From Serripes groenlandicus (taxonomy: Eukaryota; Mollusca; Bivalvia; Cardiida; Cardiidae), in assembly GCA_031761405.1 (NCBI GenBank), contig JASEVX010000081.1, forward strand, positions 551,024 through 615,023: a stretch of 64,000 nt of DNA, in the 5' to 3' direction. Below the pieces are notes generated by a model. The model searched no databases. It saw nothing but the letters and a program-made list of their open reading frames with translations, and was not told the origin of the DNA. This document shows, piece after piece, positions 34,401 through 46,400 of this stretch; the stretch's first letter is position 1; each line of letters begins with the position of its first letter. The position numbers were made by a program, and so were the translations under genes.

Positions 34401-37400
34401 GAAATACAGATATTAAGTTGTCACAATAAACATACATGTATAGCTTTCTTTCAAATTAAATACAGTGTGATATTACTTGTGCAACGTGTACAGGGTCCTT
34501 CACGGAGTTAAGTCATCACGGGTCACCCGTCCTGGCACTAACCCCGATGTACGTTTCTTCTCTTTGTGAAAAAGCAAACCAACATCGCTATAAAAGCCGG
34601 CTTCTATAGCAAGGCCGTACAAATGGTATTCCGATTAAATTTCTCTCACTTCGACCCGAAGTCACACAATTACACACAAGTAGTATACCAGAGCTGGGTC
34701 TATGTAACATCACTGGGAACTAGCAGGGTCCGGCGATTATGGTGATGTCACCCCAAAATCTCACCGCTTCCACCATTTGTAACGTGTATCGCGTAGTTCA
34801 TGGAATTAAGCCACCGCATGTCACCCATCAGGGCACTAACCGCGATGTATGTTTATTCACTTTGTGAAAAGTCAAAGTACTGAAAGTATTGAAGGTAGAA
34901 TTGCGATCGTTAATATTTATCTAAAAAAATCACTACCATGACAACCAAGAAATGATGCAATGGCTAGAATGAAATGTTTCCAAGATCTTAATTTCTTGTC
35001 GGTCTTGTGATAATTAAAATTGACCGCAAATTGCACAAATGCTCTATTCTGATTACTTTCTGACCGTCGTCTGTAGCCGTTGACTTTAAGTTTGAAACAG
35101 CATCTGCAAAGGAATGTTTATTTGGTGGTCCTCTTTCGAAGTTGTACAAAGATTTAATTATAAGAAATTTGGTTGCTGCGGCATCAGAAAAGGAGTAAAA
35201 GTGCCAATCTTTAAAATTATTCTTCTCTATATCTGCATGTCCGATTCCAATATCTAGTTAAAAATGATCCTTACACAAATTGTTCAAGCCATACTGATTG
35301 GTTGAAAAACATGGCAGCCAGGCGACATCAGAAAAGAGGCAATATGAAACAAAAATCTTTTTCATCAGGGCCTCCGCTGTCGGTCGCCAAAGTTGCCAAA
35401 TGTGAAAAACAAATCCAAGTGGCGAAAGAAAAAAAGAATTTAAGAAAACGGTTGCGAAAGAAAATTCTCGGCAAATTGAGCCGCCATTTTTTTTTTATAT
35501 AAAAGCTCTAAGCTTTGTATTTTTCAATGACTCAAAGAAGCTATCGATTTGTTTTCTCTGTGTATAGCTTATCGCGATAACATTATGAAAGTGATTTTAA
35601 GAAATTTGTATAGAAATCTAACTTAAATTCTCTACTCAATTTCTTCAAGCCATTTTAATTGTTTACAAAATTCAACTAAACTTCATAGGAATGTTCCTTT
35701 GTTGGTCCTCTTTCAAAATCGTTGAAAGACTCTATTCTTTGTAGAACTTTGGTTGCTGTGGCATCAGAAAATGAGAAAAAATTACAAAAGTTTTAATTTC
35801 TTCTTCTCCAGAATCCGCTTGTCCGATTCCAAGATAATCTAAGACATTTCTACCACATTATGTTTTGCATTTTTCAAAAAGTTAAGAAACAGTAATACTG
35901 CTTGTTCATTTTTATATAGCAAACACATTATTTACGACGATTATAACAATCTATATAATCAAAGCACTGCAGTGATGACGGCCTGGGGGCTGCTGGAAGG
36001 TTGGAGAAGTAAGGGAAATGTGAAAGGAAATAACAATTGCAGCTTATGTTAATGTATTTATTGTCAAGAAGTTGAAAGATCATGTCAAGAATAGTAAATG
36101 TTATTAAACTGCCAATTTAAAAACAGAAGGACCTTGTTCGCACTATATCGCTCACCTGAGTGCAAGAGCTCATCAGTATACACATTTAAGACATGCAGAA
36201 TCAAAGGGAAATTTGACAGCAGATTTAGGCAGATTATTTTGAAGTTTCTGCATTATTATATAGGGAAATATGTCAATGTTAAATCACATTCCATCAAGTT
36301 GAAATAATTCTCTAAACCATGTACTAGACTGGAAGAAAGTGTTTGAAATATGCAAAACTCATCAAACAATTATTCTGACAAAGATTCAAAATGCAACATC
36401 GAGTGTGCTATCAATATTTTCCTTCATTTGGCTTAGAGACCTATTTTTGTTTACCCGATATGACCCTTATTCGAACATGGACTAGATAGTATTAAGATAA
36501 ACATTTTGACCAAATTTTAAAAGAAATGGACTCGACAGTGTTGGCAAGATTTTCCTTCAATTTGCCCTAGTGAACTAGTTTTTTAACAAACATTACCAAT
36601 ATTCAAACTTGGCCTACATATCACCAAGAAAAACATTATGATACAGTTTCAACATGCTCAAGTTAAAAATGCAGCTTCCAGTATGTTAACAGCATTTCCC
36701 TTCAATTTGGCCTAGTGACCTAGTTTCTGACCCAATATGACCCATATTCGAACTTGATTTAGATATCATTAAGACAAGCATTCTAACGAAAATGCCGTTG
36801 AAACCTCCACATCACTTGCGAGCACCTGCACAGCACGATTGAGGGAGAGTTTGTGTTTGCACGCTACCTCTACAACTTAGTTATTGGTGCATCGGTGGCT
36901 GAAGAGGAGAGGTCTCATTCCCTTTACTGCCACTCCCCCTCTCTTGAGGGTACTGCCCTCTTCTTCTCCTTCAGTCCTCTCTTCTTTTATAGGGCTTCTT
37001 GTAGTGCATTACTCTGACATTTTTGTGATAAACTGTGTGTTAAATTGCTACCTTCTGTGAAGAGCGCGATTGGAATCTTAATTAATGACCTGGCTTTTAT
37101 AACCTGCGAGACACATTTGATGGTCGGCCAGATTCCCCGGTCAATGTCTGCCCGATGTCCGGCCGGGCTCTGAGCGGCGAATTTGGCCAGGCGCTTGCCA
37201 GACATGTATGGTGTCGTGTGGGGGGGGGGGGGGGGGGGAGTCGGGCACGGGCCCTATGGACCCCCGCTAAATCCGCCACTACATTTGCCAAGCTTTTACT
37301 TTGTTTACCATTCATTTTTCGACGCACGGGCCCTACGGCCCCCGGTTAATCCGTCTCTGTATATTTCACGTGTCTTCTTTCGTGGGGTGGGGGAGTCGGG

Positions 37401-40400
37401 CACTGGCCTTATTGGCCCCCGCTAAATCCGCCACTACATTTGTCACGCTTTTTCTTTGTTTACCATTCATTTTCCGACGCACGGGCCTCGTGCGTCTCGG
37501 CGCATTAATTTCTAAAACATTTCTTAAACTTATATTGGAGTACTCACGCCTTAAGTCTTTCACAATAAGTTCCCTTTAGATCTTCGCTCAATGTTCAAAG
37601 GGAAAATAACCTAAGCAATACTGAAGTGCTGGCAAAATATAAGATTTGACATCATACTGAAAACGAAACACTGGCCCAAAACGAAACTGTGGTTTAAGTA
37701 CAGAACGGGACGTATACCATCATCAAATGTTTATGCCACTTGCCAAAAAAATACAGCCAAGCCATCAATGCCAGTTTTGCAGAAAGCTTGTAATGATCAG
37801 GCCAACCATAAAAAAGGCACCAGTACGTTATCCAGTCCTATTATTGCTTTGGGGAGGACAGAACATGTTGCAAAATCGGTCTTTGTGTCTAAAGGGAGGA
37901 CAAACCACCAGAGAATTGTTTTGAAAATACAAGGATGTGTGACAAATAGATATTATCTTTAGTCTGACATAAGTATTCCATGTAGGTGAGGATGCTTACA
38001 GATAAAGTGCCTATACGACATTAAAGATGAGAAAAAAATTAACTTGACATATATGAAACAGATAATGGTGTAACAAAACAAATGCAATGTACGAGGGGTG
38101 ATCCAAAGGTATTCGGACTTTCTTAGAAATGTTGAATATGTTGATACACAATGTTGTAATGCATCCGTATGTATAATTGCATATGCTCTATGTTATGGTG
38201 ACTTGATATTTTGAATATTGTGATAGTTGTAGTTATGTAGTCATTGTCATAGAATCTAGATGAAGAATATTTGGGCCGCACTCTAATTTCACAATCAAGT
38301 ACCAATTTAAACTGTGTTTATCTCGAATATAAATCGACAGAAGATAACAAAAATTCAAATAGCATTATTTTTGTCTAATATTGTTTTACCGTTGTTCCAT
38401 GAATACTATCAGAATAGTAAAGTTCCTAAGCAATGTGCAAGAACGTCACATACACAATGACTTCAAATGAAATATTCTAGATAGTAAAATTAAATTACAA
38501 CGTAGACAAAACCAAAATAATGAAAATTCAGTTGAGTTGTATGGAAGGGTATTAACGCATAAATTGCATCTTTCCTTCGTACATTACAACTTGCATTCGT
38601 ACATTCACATCTTGCATTCGTACATTCACATCTTGCTTTGTGACATTCACATCTTGCTTTGTGACTTGCACATCATGCTTTGTACATCTTGCGTTGTGAC
38701 ATGCACATCTTGCTTTGTACATCTTGCGTTGTGGCTTGCACATCATGCTTTGTACATCTTGCGTTGTGACATGCACATCTTGCTTTGTACATCTTACGTT
38801 GTGACATGCACATCTTGCTTTGTACATCTTGCGTTGTGACATGCACATCTTGCTTTGTGACATTCGCATCTTGCTTTGTGACTTGCACATCATGCTTTGT
38901 ACATCTTGCGTTTTGACATGCACATCTTGCTGTGTACATCTTGCTTAGTGACATGCACATCTTGCTTTATGTCTTGCTATGTGATATGCACATATTGCAA
39001 TAAATATTGTCTGTTATTCTCGTTATTTAACAGAAGGCATAATACGATGCGACACCTGGTGTAATAATAACGCGACAACCAAATTATGCTAACAAGTGGC
39101 GCTACGTGTGTGTTGTCGCCAATTTCCGTAAATGACTCTCAAATATACTTTGAAGATACACATAAGTTGCGTCCCTTTATAATAAATTTTCGAAGGATCG
39201 AAGGTTAGTACACAATATGAAAAACTATATAGTAACGCTTTTTATAGAAAATTCATATATAGGCCTAATGTATTATGCATATAAAGCATATAACTATACG
39301 CAGATGTTCCTTAGGAGACCCTCTACCAAGATTGTTCAAATTTGGTGGATCCGTGAAAAAACATGGCTGCCAAGGGCGGGGCTAGTTTTCCTTATATGTC
39401 TATAGTGAAAACTTAAAAAATCTTCTTCCCCAAAACTATTGGTTGTATTTCAAAATATTTTGGCGTAGATGTTCCTTAGGAGACCCTCTACCAAGATTGT
39501 TCAAATTGTTTGGATCCGTGAAAAAGCATGGCTGCCAAGGGCGGGGCTAGTTTTCCTTATATGTCTATAGTGAATCTTCTTCCCCAAAACTATTGGTTAT
39601 ATTTCAAAATATTTTGGCGCAGATGTTCCTTGGGAGACCCTCTACCAAGATTGTTCAAATTTTTTGGATCCGTGAAAAAACATGGCTGCTAAGGGCAGGG
39701 CTAGTTTTCCTTATATGTCTAAATTGAAAACTTAAAAAATCTTCTCCTTCAAAACAACTGGCTGAATTTCAAAATGTTTTGGCATAGATGTTCCTCTACC
39801 AAGATTGTTCAAATTATTTGGATCCGTAAAAAAACATGGCTGCCAGGGGCCGGGCTAGTTTTTCTATATTTATATTCATTAATGCAATTCTACTAATGAA
39901 TAAAATCAACTAGCCCTAAGGTGAGCGATCCAGGGCCATCATGGCCCTCTTGTTTTTCAAGTTATCACCTGGACATGCTTTGATCTACCGACAGATGGGC
40001 GGCTGACCTACAAGTGCAAAACAATATAAGCCCTCTAATTCAAAGGAGGCCATAATGAGTAAATTTTGTTATATGTTTTTTATGTTCTGTTCTATGACAT
40101 GTTCTATTATTTGTTTACAGTTAGACGATGAATCGCCTATCTGGCGAAGAATTTGAAATAAGGCTAAAACATTAAATAAATGCATCATGCCATCAAGCGA
40201 AATGTTCAAGGACGATCCTAATGTCAGATAACCGAATATTATATTGAATGTATGAACGCAAAATGTAAATGTACGGAAGCAAGATGTGCATGTCACAACG
40301 CAAGATGTACAAAGCATGATGTGCAAGTCACAAAGCAAGATGTGAATGTCACAAAGCAAGATGTGCATGTCACAACGCAAGATGTACAAAGCAAGATGTG

Positions 40401-43400
40401 CATGTCACAACGCAAGATGTACAAAGCAGGATGTGCAAGTCACAACGCAAGATGTGAATGTCACAAAGCAAGATGTGAATGTCACAAAGCAAGATGTGCA
40501 TGTCACAACGCAAGATGTACAAAGCAAGATGTGCATGTCACAACGCAAGATGTACAAAGCATGATGTGCAAGTCACAACGCAAGATGTGAATGTCACAAA
40601 GCAAGATGTGAATGTACGAATGCAAGATGTAAATGTACGAATGCAAGTTGTAATGTACGAAGGAAAGATGCAATTTATGCGTTAATACCCTTCCATAGAG
40701 TTGCCCATGAGTCATGTGGTCACAGCAGATGCATACAGAACAGTTGTTCATGGTTGGAAAAGAGTCATAAATGTAAAACTCCTGCCAACTTACAAAAGAA
40801 CCAGTTCTGACGTTGATTTGAACCGTGCAAATTGAGTTTAACACCATAATATATGTCATCTGTTACACACCATATTTAGCGCATTTCGGTGAACAATGGT
40901 TCCATTGCTACAGGGATTATTGATGCAAAAAGTTGTTTCGCCTCAAATTGTGACGTCAGAATGACGTTACTACAGTGGACCGCCTCATGGTATTATCAAT
41001 ATTAATAATCCCACATTATTGTTTTTCGTGAACCAATTATTCATATATTTGCCATATATGAAAGAGAAATATGGAATTTTGAGAACACCAGGTTCATTTT
41101 CTAAACAATTCATTTAGGTCGAAAGTATGGCAAAAGTCCGAATAATTTGTTGGATGACCCCTCGTATGTCTAACACAAACAATATTGATCGTCAAGTCTG
41201 AAAGAATCTTTCGCTCTTGAAAAAATGTGCAGAAGTATGCGTACGAAATCCGGTGACTTTCAAACTCACGCCAATGAAGCAAACATATTTGGAATAAAAT
41301 ATATAGTTATAAACCTTTTAAACACAACCAATATGCATTAGAAGATATATGGGGATAATTATGGAACATCTCTTTACATGAATGATTATTGGATATAGTG
41401 GCAAGTTATATTATAAGCAAATACTCATTTTGCCACAATGTTTTGACAAAAGCAGAACTTGCTCATATTGCTCCTGTTGCAATAGTGTTTTAAACTGTAT
41501 TAAAAAAATACTGTCATTGATAGATATTTCCCTTACAGCCTTTGTTTGCAAAGTCTTTTTATATGTGAAAAAGGGATCATTATATTTTATGGTACACTGT
41601 TCTAAATTGAAACAGTTGTTGACAAAGGCGTGTATGTTTTTTTAAACATTTTCAATGACGTAACTCGATTTTAGACGACATAAGTAGCTTCAGTATATTT
41701 TGGTTCAAATTGATACAATGTTTCTGTTTGTGATACCTTGACAATTGAAAAAGAATGGGAAAGCAATGAAGATGGGATGAAAAGGGAAAGCAGATTATTA
41801 GATAATGTCGGTTAATAATATGTGTTATTTTCTAAACCAGTATCCCTTTAACAAGCTCCAGTAGATAAGGTGGTAGCGACTTGGGTTGTCAATCCAGGGG
41901 TTGTGAGTTTAATCCGATATCGGCACAATTTCTTTCCCGCCTTTGAAAAAAGTAAATGCGACAGGCGTCATTTAATTTCCAACCATTGGCTATCAATCTA
42001 TGTGGAAAAGCAGACAGTTGCTCGTAAAGACTCGAGTTAACCAATTGGTAGGTGATTGGCTGCCCGATAAGTGTTTTTGGTTAAAAACGGGTTAAACCCC
42101 TATTATTACATAACATCTATGTTTTACGCCCGCTTAAGGGATACACAAACATTGCAAAACCCGGACGTAAACGGCGAGAAAACGTGTATAAACAGGGCGA
42201 TTCTCGCGCGCACGTGCCGTTTCAGACCGTTTCAGACCGGTTAGATGTTTTACATATGCATACCCGGGCACCGTTAGTAAACAAAACATTGACGCTACAT
42301 CTCCCAGCTACTGGCCGAAATTCGGCGATTTATGTCAGCTATTGTTTAAACATGATGGTATTATTCACAGTGTGATAGAAATAGATTATATGCAATAATA
42401 ACGTTCATAATATGTCTAGATGAAATTTTAGGGTTTTGGAGCCAACTGACTAGCGATATGTAAAACATAAGTTGTTTATTTTATAACGTCGAATGTGTCA
42501 ATCGTTATCGGGTCATGTTCATCAGTGGTTATCGTACATCTGAACGTTACAGCGGACTATATATTAGATGTTTGCTCTTATTTTATGCAATAATAGCGAA
42601 AATACACGTTTTCTCGGGCGTGAACATCTGCGGACGCCCTTCAAATATGTTTATGCCCTCGTGCTTTGCACTCGGGCATAAACACATTTTGCGGGCGTCC
42701 GCAGATGTTCACGCCCTCGAAAATGTGAATTATCCCCATGTCAATCTCTTATAACCAAATATATGTTGTTGATGTTCAGAAGATTCGAGAATGTCTTATA
42801 CACCCCTGATCTAAGGCTGCGAGAAATTACAATCTCAAATTTATATTGACTGCATTTTTGTATTATATAACTATTATTTTATAAAGGATATGACTCTCTA
42901 CTGATTATATTTTACACTGTAATGATGTAATTATATGATTATTCATGGGCCATCTGCTATTAAAACATAATAAAGGTTATCCTTTTGATAATTTCAAATT
43001 GGAAGTATAGTTTTTAGCTCCACTGGCTGAAAGCCAGTCAAGCTTATGGCATGGCGAATGGTCGTTATACGTCCGTGCGTGCGTTTCTGTAATCATTGGG
43101 TCAATTGGGATGAAACTTCATAGATAGCATTCTCTTAATGTCATGCGCTAAATTCCTTCCCTTTTCTTTAAAATCTATGTAATATTCTGGTTTCCATTGC
43201 AACCGAGTGTAAAGGTAAATAAATGTTCTCCTCCCAATTGATGCTTGGTTGTCCATCTATCAGATTTCTTCAATACATGTTGATTTGTAATAGAAACATT
43301 GCCGCCAGAGGGCTTGGCTGCTTTTCTTTATATGGCTTTAATGAAAACTTTAAATCTTCTTCTCCAAAAGTATGAAGCCGATTTTCAAGAAAGTTTTTAA

Positions 43401-46400
43401 AGAGTTCTTTAAGTGAACCTTTATCAGATTCCTTCAACTCATATTGTTTGATGAAGACAAACAGGGGGTGGGGCTAATTTGCCTTCTAAAGCTCTATCGA
43501 AAAACTACAAAACTTCTCCTCGAAAAGTATTTTGTAGAAATGATCCTTGTATGAGATTCCTCGAAGCCATGTTGATTTGTCGAAAAACATGGCGACCAGG
43601 GAAGTTCATGTGTTGCTCTTCTTTAAAAAGTGTTCAAATGATTCAATTCCATATGGAACATTTGTTAAGAAAGAGGGAAACATGCAAACTCTTTAGATCA
43701 TCTTATAGTCCAAAAGTACGTGCCCGATTTGACTATTAATCTACATAAATTGTCCTTGGGGGACCCTCTACAAAGAATGTTAAAATAATTTCAATTCATA
43801 GAAAAACATGGCCTCCAGCCGATGGAGCTTGCTTTCCTTATATTCACAATAGCACTGGCCCGATGTGAAAATTATTCGGCGCAAATGTCCCTCTACTAAT
43901 CATGTTGGAAATGTTCCGATCCAATTAAAGACATGTCGTCAGGGTCGGGGCTTCTTTTCCTTATACGTGTACATAGTGAAAACTTTAAAAATCTTCTCGA
44001 TAAAAGATATATAACTAACTTTGAAATGAAAGGGCACACAAGTTTCTTCGGTGACCCTCTACAAATGTTGATGAAATTAGTTTGATCAGATAAAAAGCAA
44101 GGCAGCCAGAATGCGGGTCTTGTTTTCCTTTTAATGTTTTTGAAACGTGAAAACTTTGAAACCGTTTTTGTTCCGTGGGTCTCTACAAGGAGTGTTCACA
44201 TTATTCCGATAGGTGATAAACGTGGCCACCATTGGGCGGGGCAGGCTTTTCTTATATGTAAAGAGTAAAAACTGAGAAAACTATTGAAGTCGATTTGTAC
44301 AAATGGTAATAGGGTTTTCCCTAATTCGTACTCAGGATGTATAACGACTAACTCGCTGGTGTCAGGACAAATTGACCAGTTGTACTGGTAACATACCAAA
44401 GAAACTCCGTGCATTAACTAGAAAAAGAAAATGTGAATGAAAACAAGTGGTAATTAGCAGTATCATTATTATTTTATATTACCAGACTAAACGTATGTAG
44501 AAAAGTAAATAGTTTCCTGGGAAGTATGTTATGTACAATACTGGTGAGTGACAACAAGAACACATGTACAGGGCAATAGGCGTTTTTCATATACAAGTAA
44601 TCAAAATACTATTGACAATGGCATGACAATCAATCAATCATATTAAGGCATTGGATGCATATGAATACATATTTGCTTTCAGCATGAATTGGCCTAGTTA
44701 GCAAAACTGAGATTTACGAGCACATGTTTCGCTGCTTTAGAAATTGTTTATCTTGATATACATTGTATTTTTGATACATGGAAAATGGGAAAAAAACACT
44801 ATTTACTCCACTATTGTGCATTTCGTTTTTTGTTTACATAGTAACGACATCATGTAGAATATTATTGGACAACTTTTGGAAAACATATACATAATAGTAT
44901 CAAGTGCATACAAAGGCTTTTGTTAAAACACCTTTTGAAACCATCTGAGCAAAGCTGGGGTGATCTGTTATGTTCAGTCTGTCCGTTTCCCGTCCGCTGT
45001 TAACGTTCAGATTGAAACAGCGAGAATAATTTCAACCAAAACTTACACAATTTCTACACTTTCAAAGTTGTTCGAATTTTTAAATAATATGTTCAACTTT
45101 GGTTGCTGTGTGTGTGGCATCAGACAGAGAGAAAAATGTCAGTTTGCTTGTTTCCATGATAAGTAAGTATAATTGTTATTTTTGAGACCCTCTACAAAAG
45201 CCTATTTATTTGCTTGAAAACATGGCTGTAAGGCGGAATCAGAAGAGGGGCAAAATGACAGAACTATATACTTACATAACTATGAAAGCACTGCGTCGCA
45301 GTAGTTAAAACGACACTAATTTGGATTTTTGTTTGCGGCAGTGTCGAATTAATGCTTTTCATAGCAATTAAAAGAAACCTTAAAAGTATTCTCTTCATTG
45401 TTGATTGGATGAATCACCATGCCGCCAATGTTTTGCCTGTCACCACTGGGCTAATTGCCATGCAACTTCATAGGTAGTATCCTCTCCAAAACCTGTTCTA
45501 ACTTCCTTCATTTTGTTATCCATGCACAATTCTGGTTTCTATCTCAACCGAAAGAAAACATCTTTAAAAATCGTCTCCTCCAAAACTTGTTTAGCGATTT
45601 TCAAATATTTTTGTAGAAATGTTACTTGAGTGGCCCTCTGTCAGATTCATTCAAGCTATGTTGATTAGTAAAACCTTGGCCTTCAAGGGGCGGGTCTGTT
45701 TTGGCTTATATTGTCAAAGTTAAAACTTGAAAACAAATCTTCTTCTGCAAAGTATGAAACAAATGTTCAAGTTATATTATAGAAATAATTCTTCGGTGAA
45801 CCTTATTATTTAAAGCCATGTTGATAGGTCGAAAACATGGCTGTCAAGGTGTGGTTGTTTTTGCATTGTATAGCAAAGTAAATTGAAAACTTTAAAAATG
45901 TTCTCCTCCGAGAGTATCCGATCGATTTTCATATAATGTTGTAGAAATGAGCATTTGATTCAGATTCCTTCAATCCTTGTTGATTGGTGGAAAAACATGG
46001 CATCCATGGGGCGGGCCTTATAAGGCTTTAAAGAAGACTTTAAACAAATTCTTCTCCGAAACTATTTGGTTGATTTTCAAATAAGTTTAAGAACTAATTT
46101 TGACTTAATTCCTTTAACCCATCTTGATTGTTAGAAAAACACGGCCTTCTTACGCCTCTTGTTTTCTGAAAAAATTGGTGTATACTTCTGATAATTTGAT
46201 AACTATGAACAGGTCACATTTTCCACTAGATTTTCGCAAACCTTGCTCTGAAGATTGCTTGCAAAGTTGAGATGATATGTATTGAAATAGATTCATGGTA
46301 CTAGTTGTGCAGCAGTCATTTATTCTCAAACCGAGTCTGCAACATTCCATACTTGTTTTGATCTCCTGCTTTAACTAGAGAGGTGGATGGCGCATGCGCC

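Larger units (their letters stand above)
38092..41164. mobile_element. TA-flanked element with terminal inverted repeats and large internal inverted arms
   Basis: The ends are CGAGGGGTGATCCAAAGG and, inverted, CGAGGGGTCATCCAACAA, each followed by ATTCGGACTTT at similar distance and flanked by TA. A TA target points to the Tc1/mariner group, but no transposase frame is visible, so it is non-autonomous. Inside are two nearly identical arms in opposite orientation (38540-38990 and 40255-40696). The centre (39300-39955) holds dispersed bivalve-type repeats. The Met/Cys/Lys-rich open frames in the arms are repeat artefacts. Confidence 0.7.

Noticed and set aside
36987..37579. Overlapping frames around GC-rich repeat
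   Set aside because: Pro/Arg/Gly-rich frames come from the 155-bp repeat and the G run; the peptides repeat in different frames.
38537..40859. Several Met/Cys/Lys/Gln-rich open frames on both strands
   Set aside because: They are translations of the tandem units in the two inverted arms; the same peptides appear in shifted frames, and there is no codon or domain signal.
41382..41645. Another TTAA MITE copy
   Set aside because: A few words (TTGCCACAATGTTTTGA) recall the family, but no TTAA ends or terminal inversion could be placed.
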